Source: Bedellia somnulentella
Taxonomy: Eukaryota > Arthropoda > Insecta > Lepidoptera > Bedelliidae
DNA length: 64,000 bases
Reading direction: 5' to 3'
Assembly (NCBI GenBank): GCA_963576735.1
Contig: OY755191.1
Location: 4,989,608 to 5,053,607, forward strand
In this document: piece by piece, positions 1 through 14,190 of the stretch
Position numbering within the stretch: position 1 is the first letter of the stretch
Layout of the letters: every line of letters starts with the position of its first letter
Position numbers and translations under genes: made by a program
The notes under the pieces: model-generated
Databases searched by the model: none
The model's input: only the letters and a program-made list of their open reading frames with translations
Told to the model about the DNA's origin: nothing

Positions 1-1662
1 AGAGAGAATAAAAAAGTTGCTATTATGTTAAAAATTAGAGATAGTTTGATGCCTTTTTTCAATCCTTCAGGAACTATGTCTGGATTTAATGGATGGTAAT
101 AAAATATCTGACTCCAGGATATATTGCGTGTATTTTATAATAATTACATCGTAGCCGAATAATGGTGGTAAAAGTAAAAAAAAATCGCAAGCAAGTGACA
201 AAAGAATAAGTGGGTAGAACGACGCACTACCCTCAAACATTTAATAATCATTTCCGAGCACTAGTGATGTGCCGGAACACTTTTAGTTGTGCTGCCATTA
301 CTATATTTTTTACGGCATATTCACTATTTGTTACACTGGAGTTATCCTTGAGAACAAAAATTTAAGAAACTGTAACTTTCTGACCGAGAATTATTTTTTA
401 CGATCAAATCAGTTGTATTTTGAAGGTTGAAAAATCGATTGAACTTTCACTCGCTCAATAGTCGGCGTATGAACAGAAAATGCTTTATTGTTAGTACACA
501 ATACTGCATCATCAGTACTTGTCAGGGTCACGAACGTCGATTGCCATGCATCTACCTCATCCACTTTTGATCGTACAAAGGTATCAACTACTTCCGACTA
601 CAATGGCTCTATGTACCAATTTCTTATTAATCTACTTTGGAAGAGAAAATACGTGGGTTCTATTATCTATTCATGTTTGGTAAAGCAGTGGCACTACAAT
701 TCTTGATAAAAATAAATAAGGTTGATTTAAATTCATTATCAAATACTGTCCAAAGAACACTAAAGGTAAGGTTTTTATAAACTTTGGAATTAACGATACA
801 AGCAGCAATTTTTCAGAATTATATCTAAGTTACTCCAGAACATTATGATGCAAAACCACCTATATAATTAGACCTAGCATAACAGGATCATTTTCGTATT
901 CAAAAAAACATATTAAGTATGAATAATAGCTGTACACATTAAAACCCATAATAAGAGCAATATTACGCAGTGATATCAAAGCAATTTACTTCAATTGTCA
1001 GACAATGTGTTATTTCTGTAAGAACTCAGCAAGACACCGTAATTGTTGTTATTACAAATTATACAGCAATTCAAGCATCGACAACAAAATGCATCACATT
1101 AATAAGTTCCGATATTTCGTAATGACAATACTTTAATTCGTTGGTTGTATAATCAAAGAACGTGTATTCGTGGCTCAATGTCGGCGTCTTACAAGTTTTC
1201 TCGTCCAATAACAAAAGGAAATGATACAACCAAGTGTTAGTCAGCCACGAGGAAGTGTGTAATCAAATTGCTATTTTCTAGAACACTTAACATTCCCGAT
1301 TATCTTACGAATGTAGTCATATGTAGAGCGCGCCGCTTTTATAATGAGTCGTTCGATAAATAGCGTTTGGCTTTGGTAATCGTTGTACATGAAGTAGAGA
1401 TAAATGAATGATACATTGATGTGGTCTGTAGTCGACGTATGAATGACGCGCAGACTCATAAATTGCAATAACGAGGTAAGATTTGTAAGTTTGACAAAGA
1501 TCGTCAAGGTCCGGTGCAAACGCATGCCGCCAAAGTCAACGTCCGACGCCGGTTTTAGTCGAACGAAGACGGAAATAGCCGATGTCCAGAAAATATTCCT
1601 TTGCTTACGTTTCATTTCAGCAAACACGAACGCGTGAAACTTCATTCGGTCAATGGCGATGC
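1..1662. other. AT-rich region, no recognisable gene
   Basis: No known protein family, RNA gene or repeat family was recognised. The longest open frame is 124 codons on the minus strand (1271-1645), just outside the palindrome that follows. It has no motif I know, and frames of this size can arise by chance. It could be part of a decayed element, since the next 600 bp are a palindrome. Confidence 0.5.
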
Positions 1663-2268
1663 AATTGGCCTAGACCTCGCTTTTTTAACATACCCTTTTT
1701 ATATTATAAATCGATAAAGGACATCAAACTTAACAACTTTGCCCATGGAATGCCTATCTAAAATATTGTAATTTTCAAAAAATAATAATAATTAAAAATT
1801 GTCGTACCTAGTTCAAACTGAGAATGTATAGAATGAGATTCCTTGCTTCAGTGAAAATAAGAAATTAAAAAAAAACATCTGATTTATGCTTTTTGCTCTG
1901 TAAACAAAAACATAACTTCTTTCTGTATTTTCCAGTTCAATCGCTCGCTTACCGGTTTATTTTCATGATATTATTTTTCAACGACGATCAATACAACTGG
2001 AAAATACCGAAAGAAGTTATATTTTTGTTTACAGAGCGAAAAGCATAGATCAAATGTTTTTTTTAATTTCTTATTTTCACTGAAGCAAGGAATCTTATTC
2101 TATACATTCTCAGTTTGAACTAGGTACGACAATTTTTAATTATTATTATTTTTTGAAAATTACAATATTTTAGATAGGCATTCCATGGGCAAAGTTGTTT
2201 TGTTTGATGTCCTTTATCGATTTATAATATAAAAAGGGTATGTTATAAAAGCGAGGTCTAGGCCAATT
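1663..2268. repeat. Long near-perfect palindrome (foldback, two ~275-bp arms)
   Basis: The left arm (1663-1937) and right arm (1995-2268) are inverted copies of each other, with a 57-base spacer (1938-1994). By eye the arms differ at only about ten positions plus small indels, roughly 95% identity. The outer ends read AATTGGCCTAGACCTCGC and its complement. The inner ends read ATTTTCCAGTT and its complement. No target-site duplication is visible outside the arms. A transcript crossing it would fold into a hairpin of about 270 bp. It could be a foldback transposon, a recent inverted duplication, or a source of long hairpin RNA; the sequence alone does not decide. Confidence 0.93.
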
Positions 2269-5200
2269 ACTTACGAGAACTCCATACATTTTCATTACAA
2301 CAAACCGTGCGCTAGTATCCGGGTGAATTAATTTAAGAATCTTCGTTGACTTAAAATGATAAAATATGGAATCACATACGTAAAATTGGTGAGGCATATA
2401 GCTCACAAAATTGGTAAATGATAGCGCGCAAATATTCAGAAGCGCAGGTCGCGTAAAAAAAATAACAAGAACCCGTATTTAGTATGTATCAAAACATTTT
2501 GCGCAGTGCTATTTTTAAACGGTTTTATTTAGCTCACCCCGTTTGTTTTCTTTATTCTTGGGTCAAATTTAGTAATTCAAATTTTTGTATAGTTACTTCT
2601 AACAGTTTTACATCGAAACGTTTTTTTCAACTACATATTAGCCAAATATTACTCCAAAAGATCTGTTAAATCGTTCTAAGGTCAATTGGAACAAAGTAAT
2701 TCTCAAGAGTTAAATGAACAAAGAACTAAGGAAGAACCCCAGAAGGTCTTCTTCCAAATCAGAATCAGGAAATATTTATTAATAAACAACAATATTTTGC
2801 AACAACTAAAAATATATCTATTTAAGTTGTGTTGCTTAACCGAAACATAAATAAATAGAAGACAAATTATAGATAACTAAGTAGAACTCTTATTTAGCTG
2901 CCAAACGTAAGTGTTTCGGATCTGTTTAATGGTATGTGACATTTGACAGCTTGCTATTTGGATTTCAAAGATATTTATGTGTAGGTAAGATCAGATAAAA
3001 TTGCTAATGCTGTTATTTAAGTAGCCGGTAAACTAAATCAACAAATTTTGTAAAAAAATAATCTCTAATAATGTAACACCTGGTGCGAATGAAATAAAAA
3101 TATTTACTGACAGGACAGTAATCCAACATAAAAAAGAACCTTACTTGCAAAATATTAGAATCCTAAAAGCAATAATTCTCAGAACTGGTGACACGCAGTC
3201 TTATGGTCAGCAATTATATTGTCAAGTGTATTAGAAGAGAGCGTTTGAAGCACCGCTGTAAGGTGGCCGGCCCGGTATAGGCAGATCCATCTTAGCAGAC
3301 CGTTAGGACTTCTGATGTCACCTTCAATGGCAGAGAACGATAACCCGACTTACAGCTAGGAATTCACTTGGAGAAATTGAAAACGATTTTTGTTGAAAGT
3401 ATTAGTTTTGGTGTTGCAAAAAATGCGCTGTATTGTAATGGTCCCATTTGAAATTATTACTTTCTGTAAAACCCATCACGAAGTTTGAAAAAATTTAGGT
3501 ATTGATGAAAGCTATCAATGCACGGGTTTTTTCCTAATTTTCGATCTAAAGCATCAACTCAATTAATTGACGCCCACTGCTGGATTTGAAAGAAAATGTC
3601 TAATAATGAATTGTCACAGAGTCTATGTATTTAAGTATCAGGAAGGAGGCGTGAGGCGTCAAATACATTTTCAATAGCTCAAAGATGTGCTCAACGTATG
3701 TTAGGTTTATCTTTAAGTGTCAGTTTTGTTTTTTTTGTTAAAACGACATAATCGTGTCATTCAATTTATACTCGTTTGATACCTTCACACGACAGATTAA
3801 TATCGATTTGATTTATCAATTTATCTTGTTGACAAATTGGAATGCGATGGCAAAGAAAATATACAGCCTTATTTGTGGCATATGTTTGTATGCCATTGAA
3901 GTGATTTTATAATTTTTACATCAAAGATTGCAAATCCTTATCATCTCAAACATCTAAATCACTGGTTTAAATTTTATTTAACAAGAGCATTATGAATAAT
4001 TTCTGAAAGCAGCTGCAGGCCATCTTATTACTCTCGGGTAAAACAGCACAATTTATTCAAACCCAATCATATCTATTACAGAGGTCTTGTTTGTTTAGAG
4101 GAGAAATTTTTCATTAGCATTTAAATTGCCTAATGTAAGGAAGACATAGATTACAGTTGAATAAATTGGAACTCATCATAGAGCCGGTTTACATGGGTTT
4201 AACTAAAGCGTTCATCGTCTTGGTTTATTAGTTTGCTGATTAGGTTTTATAAATAATAACATAACTGTGTATAGTGTATATGTAGTAGCTAAGGGTATAG
4301 CTCAATAGGTAATTCAGAGGGCTTGGTTGCATATCTTATCAGAAGAACAGCAAAAAATCAACACAAGTTACCTTAATTGTTGAGATAACCCTTATTAAAT
4401 ATAGGGTATCTAAATGCGATGAATTTTGATTACCAAATTACCTTTGCCTTGATTACTGAGGTGGAATTTTAAATAAAACTCTGGGTATTCTTAAATTTTT
4501 TAATATAATATATCCGGAAAATTTACTTTGTAAACAATATTTAATAGTGCCTTTTATGTACCCAGAACTGATGGTTGTCACTTATCATGATGAGCACGTA
4601 TAGTAAATGAAACGGGCCTTATAATATATGAGTTACGTAGTGCTAACACAGTAATACCTGTTTAACTATAGCTATTAAAGTTATGAGAAAATTATGTCCA
4701 TATTAATGATTTTAATTTAACTACGCAGGCATGTTTGGTAATTTCTATATTTTATGCTCTGTAAAAAGATATTAATCTTTAGAGCGTAACATTAGTTTAA
4801 TATGAACCGTAAAGTTAAAATTACATTAGATATATTTTTTGACCCAATGATGTACTATGATTTTCTTACACAAATATTTATAAAGTACATTTTAATAAAT
4901 GAGGTTAGATTGGCAAAGGTTGATAAGTCAAAGTATTTTGTTGGCTCTCAAGAAATTATATATCATCTTCATTTGAATTTTGTGTAAACATATAATTTCC
5001 CCTGGGCTTTAGAAAACTATGGATTAGATTTCCTACATTAACGTGAGTGACAAAAACTTCTAACACCTAGAACTTCCGTCGTCGGTTCATCTAATGACTT
5101 CCGGAAAGGAGCCTACTTTCCCGGAAACCTGCGCATTTGTTTGACGACTATGACCTACATTAGAGTACTATTATAACGAAAATTGCCCTTACAAACATTA

Positions 5201-5690
5201 ATTTCGTAGTAAAACATATTTATGATCTTACCACATTTTCAAAATGTTAAAAAATTTACTACATTATTTTTCCTGCTGAAGTTCTGAATGCCGAAACCAA
5301 TCAAAACACACAAAATTGTTTAAAGCGTATGGGAATGTTTGCAATTGCATTTCTCAGGACGTTACACAATTAGGATAATGGGGGTATTTCCAGTCAAACA
5401 GGGCCGGTTCTTTAGCTTAGTAAGGCTTAGATATGGTTTTGGGTTTAAGTAAGTAAGTGTTAATGAAAATACTCAAACATTGCGCCAACGCTATAGATAG
5501 CAGTATGTATGGTATGTTAGTGATTTTTAAATTTACTCTGTTGGTCTCAATCGGGACTCAATAAATAAATCTCAGCTAGAAAAGCATGGTTTCTCACGCA
5601 GAAGAAAAATAATCAATTGATTTATCAAATGAAAAAAACCTAGTAGCTAGCTTAAATTGGTGCCGATAGCTTAAATAACGAGTATTTCCC
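2269..5690. other. Region with no recognisable gene
   Basis: AT-rich sequence with only short open frames (61-78 codons), none with a recognised motif. A stretch at 3235-3365 is more GC-rich than its surroundings, but I could not assign it. Nothing else is seen. Confidence 0.45.
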
Positions 5691-5792
5691 CCAGTTTTTT
5701 CTATCTGTGGAGATTTGTTAATAGCATAGGACGATCTATTTTACCTCTATATTGTATACTTTTGTCTGTAAATAAAAAAAAAAAAAAAAAAA
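5691..5792 (+). mobile_element. Possible poly(A)-tailed retrotransposed 3' end
   Basis: A run of 19 A (5774-5792) directly follows TCTGTAAAT, which gives AATAAA at the start of the run. This arrangement is typical of the 3' end of a poly(A)-tailed non-LTR retrotransposon or a processed transcript. The 5' limit is unknown and no target-site duplication was found. A simple A-tract is the alternative. Confidence 0.35.
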
Positions 5793-8700
5793 TAAGTAGC
5801 TTTACCATCAATATGTTTAAACAAGTACTTATTTTTCGCGACAACACATGCAATCCAGCTACCTAACTTTGACAGTATTATTAGTTACCTAAATCGTTTA
5901 TCAATACGACATACAAACTAATAGAAAATGCTAGTACATCTTCTACCCAACGTTCAACAACTAGAGTACTTACTACCAAACAAACAGAGCGTGCAGGGAG
6001 AAACCAAATCGTACAACCGACCAAATCAAATCGTCCACTTTCTTTCAAGCTGGGTGCTAGCACTTTTCAATTCCCATCAAATAGCAGCCGGTATTAGCTA
6101 ATTGCGACATTTGTCAGGCAATTGAGGCTATTAAGGCGCATTTAATTTGCCGATTAGAGTGAGTCCTGGGAACGTATGGGACGTGGAAACCTCCAGATGA
6201 GCTTGTACAGTTATATTGCGATAGCTGTGGCATACGTATAAGGTTATGCAATCGAAGCGCTGATATAACTAGAATGCGGTGCGGTCACGGCTTATAAGGG
6301 TAGGCACTAGGCAGTTTTATTAAAATGCTTCAAATACATAGTGAAAAGAGTTTACAGATATGTCAGTAGATGTCCTGGTCGTTTTTGAGTTGAGACATCC
6401 AGATGGTCGGTTTTTTCATATGAGTCGTAACTTCCTTTTTAATTGATTTAATTTGAACTATAACAGTTTTCTTAGCTAGTAAATGACAAGCAAGAGTAAA
6501 GAAATCCTAAATTTAAAATAAGCAGCACTACCTAACTTTCTGGGTAACCTAAATTGTAGTTAACGTACGAGGCGACTATACATTCAGGGAGTATTTAAAA
6601 AGTTGATGTGCAATTAAGTTAAAAACACATAATAAAAGATCATTTACATTATCATCATATCCTCTCCTAAAATTAACGTTTTTTATACAACAGTTCTAGT
6701 TTACCTTTTTTGGGATAACAAACGGTAAGATAAGGCAAGTGAGTCCTAATAACCCTTAGTACCCTTTTACGGAGAAATGAGAAAGTAATAATAGTTATGG
6801 TGCCTTTTATTAAGTACTTTTTATAGCCGTACTATTTCAACACTCACTTCACGTCAGTTATAAATCTGCATATGAAAAGGTCAAAACAGGTTTACGCGGG
6901 ATCGAATCTCGGTTCGGATCTTACTGCAACATTATATAATACATGTCAATAATACTGTATGAAAGTATTGGAACAGATATGGTAGTTTGAGATTCGTGAC
7001 TTGTGTTTTGGTAAGGATGAAGTTTCTCTATAAGCCATGAATGGTGAGCCCGTGCTTAAGAACCAAAAAAATGAGGATTGAAGTTTGAATAACCTTCTTC
7101 TAAAGCATATATACGCTAACACAACTTAAAGCATAGATCGCTATTTTATGCCGACAGAAAAATCTACCTAGTCTAGAAACTTCTCTAAGTTGTAATTTTT
7201 TAAAAACTTTTTGTTTATTTTCATTATGGGATGACAGTTTCATACATTGCTTTAAGTGATATTTTTATAGTAACTACTACAGTTACTTTTACTGTGGTGT
7301 GTAAATAGAAAACAAATTAGATTTTAAACATAATTTTTAAAAAGTAGTATACTAGGAAGTACTTATGCGAAAACAATGAGCAATGATTCCAATTCAAGAA
7401 TCAAACTAATGACGAAATGTCTGTCACGAGATTGTCTACTGATACTGTACTAAAACATCGATAACACGAAATGAGCTAATATTAGTGATAGATATCTTAT
7501 CTACTTGCGAATATTATCGAATAAAATAGTTATTCATCTTCCTATCTCCCATCATTGGATTAAGCGAATATTTATAACTAATGCAGGTAAGTACTTGAAA
7601 GAAACAAATGAAATACTACTGCAATCATATCCTGAAAATAATTATAAAGAATTAGTACCATGAAGGATAAAATATAAGATTCGGATGGGTATTGCGTGCG
7701 TGCAAGTCACACAAAAAATCTCTCATGCTAGAATTTCATCATCATTAGAATAAAATTCAAAGAAATGTCGCAAAATTCGAATCAAAGGATACTTTAATCC
7801 ATGAAACAGGGTAACTAGACTTGGGTAGTTCCGGAACGAGTCAATCAAATGATACGCTTCCACTCCCGGTACTAACCAACTCACTCGTTCCAAGCGCTCT
7901 CGAATCACTCCTTAGTTCCACACTTCCATTGAGCTCTATGATCCAACTGTTTAGTTTAGCTCCGACGGAAGTATAAGTGAAAGACAACTTTAAGCCGTCC
8001 ACATAAAGACTATTATAATATTGTCCATGGTAATGAATAGCTCCGAATTTAGTTCCTTTATATTTCGTCCTTGAAATGAAAACGAATGCAATATCAACTA
8101 GAAAAGTTAAAGTAAAGCAGACTTTATCTGAAACGAAGTAAATACGATTGGATTATTTTTGTTTTGTATCCTATCCAGCTTTAGTTTTTAAAATTTTGTA
8201 AATGAATTTTCATAAATGGTTATTTACAATGTAGCCATAACTTGATTTAACAAGATAAAAATATCCATTACTTAAAATCACAATACAAATGTCGCTTATC
8301 TCATAATAATAATAAAATCAAATGACAAATAACATAACTATAAAAATAGACGTTAATTTCGAAATGATCCGCAACGGCGCGGTACGAAATGGAGTTGGAA
8401 GTATTGAGGAAGCCCCGGAGCTAATTGGAACTAGTGAACTAAAGGAGTGATATAGTTCCGATAGTCGAAAGTATACATATCATTCTTTTCCCTCTCCGGA
8501 AAACAGAACGCGCAAGTCTAAGGGTAACACAAACAGAGCCATTTCAGTTGAGATTTAGTTCATTAGGAGGCCTTAACGGCCTTTCAAAAATTGCCATAGC
8601 GGACGGTATTTCACGTCCACAAGGCGGGGTATTGGTAAAGTTTTCAACTAGCAATAATCGCACCTCGGATTAACCTCATTGGTTACGATATTGCCTCTGC

Positions 8701-11700
8701 GCAAAGTTAAACTAGAATTAAATTCTCGAAGTATATATACTTTGAAAAAGAAGAATTCATACCGCCATGTAGACTTTGACGTCCGCGCCATCTACCGAAA
8801 AGCGTACGAACTATTCTGTTCATGATATGAAAGAGCAGGATTTGTGCCAACAACACACAATTATCACATCAGTGAAAATCGGAATTAATTTAAATCAGTT
8901 AATGTTTAATCAAGGTTTTATATATGTTATACGTTCGGGAAACTAGTGAGACAGCTACAGTTTTTACTAACACTTATTCGATAATGATGACTAAAGAAAA
9001 CAAGCTGAACAAGCCGAGTCGCTGAATCATTTGATGTGTCATTTACACAGGAAATTATATTTATTGACATTATTTGATGGTAACAGATTCCTTGATCAAA
9101 TTAAATCTTATGGTACTGTGGAAGAGGTAATTTAGACCAGAGCAGCTTCGCATATTTCACTATGAACGAGTCGTGTCATATAAAAATGTTTTGAAAGTTG
9201 ATGTAGCTCGTAATTCGTTACTACAGAACGAGAATATTTATTAAAAATACAAATACAGACTCTACCATGATTGAAGACAATTTCTTTTAATAGCTATTCG
9301 AGGTTAAATGACTAGCATGTGCTGTTATTCAAACAGCAGTTTTAGATAGGCAAAGTTTTATGCTCTCCAAAATTAATTGGCTAGATCGTTTATGATCCGG
9401 CACAAACAATAATTACGAGTACGCAGACCAAATTTGAGCTAGCAACAAAATCTCAGATTACTAAGAAACGGCCAAGTTTTAATACCTTGTTAAACTACAT
9501 ATATTAGCCATGGTATATATGATGCAGTGTTAAAAGTTATCGCTAACCATTTGTAGTTGCTTAGAAAGTTTATAATTTCACTGAAGTATCTGTATATCTC
9601 TATTATATGGTAAAAACTGGATACTATTATGGTATCTGCATCGGCAATGTAATTGTTTAAATTCAAAACCATGACTAAAAGTTATTTTACTAAGAGTAAT
9701 ATTTTCTGTTTTTAAATAACTGGCTTATGTTAATTTTGTGTTGAAATTACAGTTGCTATTCTTGCCTCTCATAGTTTTGTAAAACCAAGTACAATTGTAT
9801 GTGGTGGTTTTTTATATTATTTGTTTGTGTTTTATATTTGTATTGTGATGTATTTTAGTTTAGCCCTGGGGCAATAAATAATTTTTTTTCTTTAATCCTG
9901 ACTTTTTTTGGGAAAATATACCAAAATTCTCATATCAACATAAATATTATAAAGCTTAACAAAACGGTAAAATTTTTCAATTTGTGCTGGGGTCTCAGGG
10001 GTCGGAATCACGCAACCGATACCCCGATACAGGTACCAACGATTACCGGTGCAATAGGCAAATATAATCGAGAAATCGTCGATCACGACCGATTCGATGC
10101 AATCTTTCGAAATCCGCTCCGTTGATAAATGTTATTGTCGGTCTGTCATCGATATCAAAATACATACTTGTGCGAGTCAAATAAATGGCGACATTTACGA
10201 ATGATAAATGGCTGGTCACGTTGATTTCTTCTACAAAACCTTTTGATTTGAAAATATTTAAGACATATTTGCAGGTTCAAAAACTTATCTGGCAAGGTTT
10301 TAAATAAATATAAAATCGCAGGCTAAATACATATGAGTGAAAATACTCTTTGTGTGATCAAAGATGTTCAAGAAAGTAAAAGTTACAGACAACAGGATAC
10401 AAAGTTGAAATGCCATAAAAATTAAGGGCCATTTATACATCCGAAGAGCGTTTATTTCAGAATCATAATTAAGCAGTCAAGTTTGAGGTAGATAGCTTTA
10501 TGAAGGAGATTTTATGTAAATACGGGTATATTAATATTTGAATATTTAAGCGAACACACACGGTTTTAATAAAATTATTTATTTAAGTTTTTAGACGATA
10601 GGTACAATTTCACAGTTGGCATCAAACACAATTGAATAACTACAGGACCAAGGATTCCAGAATAATTGCCAAAAATGTTGTCATCATAATCATCACAAAT
10701 GAAAAACCGACTACCAGAAACCGCAGAATTAAATAACGAATATAAAACATTACAAAATTTCGCAATGACTCATCCAAAACAGAGACTTGTTATTTCAACC
10801 GCAAGGCCGAGTTATTACCAAAGATTATTATCATTAACTGTTTCTGATTATGAATGCGCTTTTACTTGCGAATTAAACTGTCTTCAGACAGTTACAGTAT
10901 ATACAGAATCTGTGATGTGTATATTTTTTAATGTTTCTTTAAGTAAATGCCATTGTTTTGACTACAAAGCAGCAAAGTTCAGAGTGACTATTTCATGAAT
11001 TTACGTTTACATTCAAGAATTTATAGCGCAATTAAAAATATGCAAACACGAATTGAGGCAAATCGATCAGCAACAAGTTTCAGTAAGCCTAAATACGATT
11101 TTACGATTCTTGGATATATCATAGGATTCGTTAATATTAAGCTGAGACATACTTGGTATAGCAAGAATCAAAATGTTTACTAATAGTCAGATTAGGTGCG
11201 CCGTAGTCTGATTCACATAAAGTGCTGTTACGAAACAGTGGTAGTGGTAGTGAATCCGACAAAGATGTGTGTAACATCCTGATGACCAAAAGCCCATGAT
11301 CAATCAATAATGTTATAAGACAATAAAGACAAATTACGGTCGTATATCAAAAGTTGAAACTAGAAATTATATAGATGGTGATAGTCTAAAATCTACTATT
11401 TTCGATTCAATATCTAGATGATGGTCAACTATAGAGATCCATATAGAAACTAAATATAACAAATTATAACTGCCAATATCACACATTTTATAGAAATCGT
11501 AGCACACATCAATATTTTTAAATGAACTTATTGATGTCTTAAAACTAATAACAGGCTTTCTAGAATCGTACGCGAGCAATGAAAATGCAATATTTCGAGT
11601 TGTCATTGGTCTTTGCAGAGAACGCAATGATTGCATCGCAAATGATGGTAATAACAGACGGCGAGACCGATCGGTGCAATTTGGAGACGAAATAATTCTC

Positions 11701-13944
11701 GCGACAGCCGAGACCAATGCAGTGATTGAGAAAATAGATTTTGATCAGATCTCAGATACTAGGACACCCGACAATCTTGATGTACGCGTTTAACATTCAA
11801 TTGATGTAGTTGTTAGTCGAGGCGTAAAAGTTTCTCTTGAAGTTGATATTGATTTCATTGAAGTTGATATAGTAGAGGACAAAGCGCTACAACTTAAAAA
11901 CAAAGGAACCTTTTCAATAAGTGTCATTAAAAATATTGAGTTTAATTCAAATCAAAATAAAGGAAAGAAACATTTTGATTTTATTACAAATAATTTCCAC
12001 ATGAGCTTTTCATGAACAAAAACATTATAATCAAATCAAAATAGTGTCACAAAGAGTTAAATGCGACCACCAGGACAAAAAAAACTAATTGGCGATCGAT
12101 CCATCAAACATAAGATATGTAGTAATAAAATGATCGGCGACAATGAGCATAAAAACCATTGAAGTACATGGGATCGTACTTTAGAAACACCTTGGAATTA
12201 ATCTGATAAGAGTAACCTTCGATGTACCACACCTTTGTTGATAGACAAAAACAGAAAAGGTTTTTTGAACCTTCAATTGGAATAGCTAACGTTATGAGTT
12301 TATGAAGTACAATCATCATAACACACTGTATAAACGTTTATATGAGAATAGCAATTCAAAGGAATACAATTTATTATTACCAATTTTTTACAAATAATTT
12401 TAGTGGTTAATTTTGTGTGTTTCACTTTTTAATGCTAAAATGGTGATTGATGGAAATAAATATATCATATATTTATTTGTTTACTATTAGCAATTTATCG
12501 CAATTGTTGAAAAGTGTATGAATAAAATAAATATTATCATAAATATCAATAAATATATTTTTATGTATGAATAGTATTGCGAGAATATCAAAACATAACT
12601 ATTAATATTATTCGAAACCATCACCTTGCTAAGAACTCATTGGCCGTAACTACATGCTCCTAGCGAATACCACTCACCACACAACATTGAGAAGGGCTCA
12701 GTATTAATATTAGATAGTAAATTATTGACATTAATCGTAGCTGATATTTTGACAGCTTACCAACCTTGATAGATGAAAAGTACCATTAATTATTTTTTTC
12801 TAATTACTTCCAATGTTAAAGTATATGTAGATGTTGACAAATTACCTGGAACAAAACAGAATATTTTTAATTAATTACTAGCAGAAATATTTAAATAATT
12901 TTTAATAGCACTTAAACATACAATAAAGTTACTAAAAGTAATTTCATATGAAGCATTTGCAGACAATAATTAAACACGGTACAATAAAATGCATGTATGT
13001 TAATAAAATAACAATAGAAACTCTTGAATTTTATATTTCAAGGACTTTTGAAGTAAAACCAGTTCGCGAAAACATGAATTCACTTTTAGAACCATTCAGA
13101 AAATTGCGCCACTTTAGTGTTAATTTTAAAGCACCGCATTCGAAGTTATAATTCACAAAGAGCTTCATGGGAAAACATTTAACTTTTGTGTTTTAAGACT
13201 CTTGAGTAAATGCAAAAAGAAATTTTGACTTTGTTGTGCGTTATTGACTGAGAGCGGACTAAATTTTCCAGAAAGGAGTTTGTAAATACGAGTCTTCTAT
13301 TTAAAAAACCAATTTATATATTTTTGTATGGAAAAAAATTATGGTTGCCAAATTTAAATTAAAAGATGTAACGTACAAATATAACGTTCAATTCCATTGA
13401 ATTAAGAATATTGAATGTTCTGTACTAACTATAAAGTTTCTATCAGGTTTTTTCAAATTATTTTTTAGAGTTTTAATGCAATAAAGTACATAATTGGCTT
13501 TATTAGGCTAACTTTATTTGGTATTGTTGATATTCCATTAAAAATTAATTTAATTTTATATACTAACTTAGTTAGTTTTTTACTGACTCAATACGAGTAT
13601 AATTTATAGCTACTACAGTAGCAAAGAGACATAATCTTCAATCAAGACCCATTAAATATATATAAAGATAATCCTTTTAAAATGATTAAATGGCGGATCG
13701 GCGGGTAGAAGCAAATTATGGCAGAGTAGTGGCAGATCGTGATATAACCACAAATCACTATTATACAATATGCAATTACGGCAGCTGCGGTTGTGAACAT
13801 CATCAACATCAAACAGAAATCTGTAAGATTGCTATGAAATATGAAAATCTACATACTGATAACCGCAACGTTAATTTTAACATGTACGAGGTACTTTATA
13901 ATGACTTTGATTTATGGAGATAATAACGTAATTGAATAAAGCAT
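5793..13944. other. Long region with no recognisable gene
   Basis: Mostly AT-rich single-copy sequence. Open frames reach 99 codons on plus (10699-10998) and 64 on minus (9892-10086). A 116-codon frame on minus (11367-11717) is the longest. None shows a motif I recognise. A short direct repeat TTGAAGTTGATAT occurs twice between 11835 and 11875. Segments 6078-6163 and 8560-8640 are less AT-rich than average; the first contains several TAAT/ATTA cores. Confidence 0.45.
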
Positions 13945-13964
13945 AAACGTATATAATACGTATT

Positions 13965-14190
13965 GCCGTGTAGTGCCGGATTAGAATGTCGTAAGAGGCG
14001 ACTAAGGGTGTGGGATATTTTTAAGTTGTTTTTGGGTGATGCGGATGCAGACCCATCACGAACGATACTTTATTTCTACCATCTTGTCTCCTATCAACCT
14101 CCAAATGTGCCTGAGGAGTTTCCAGCTCAGAAACTCTGGCTACCCCTTTTTAGGATTTATGGCCGTGAGTAAACGTATTTATATATGTAT
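13965..14190 (+). mobile_element. Family B short retroelement, copy 1
   Basis: It begins GCCGTGTAGTGCCGG and runs through the family blocks CGTAAGAGGCGACTAAGGG, GACCCATCACGAACGATAC and CTCTGGCTACCCC to the end GGCCGTGAGT. Some bases after the 5' block are deleted compared with other copies. An imperfect direct repeat of about 20 bp starting AAACGTAT flanks it (13945-13964 and 14171-14191), which is consistent with a target-site duplication. It has no coding capacity. Confidence 0.8.

Noticed and set aside
1271..1645. 124-codon minus-strand frame considered as a gene
   Set aside because: No recognisable motif and no supporting context; the plus strand also has an open frame here, suggesting chance openness.
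4291..4345. tRNA-like TATAGCTCAATAGG
   Set aside because: A-box-like only; no B box or cloverleaf follows.
6893..6925. GCGGGATCGAATCTCGGTTC resembling a tRNA T-arm
   Set aside because: No matching D-arm/A box at a proper distance upstream, so not called.
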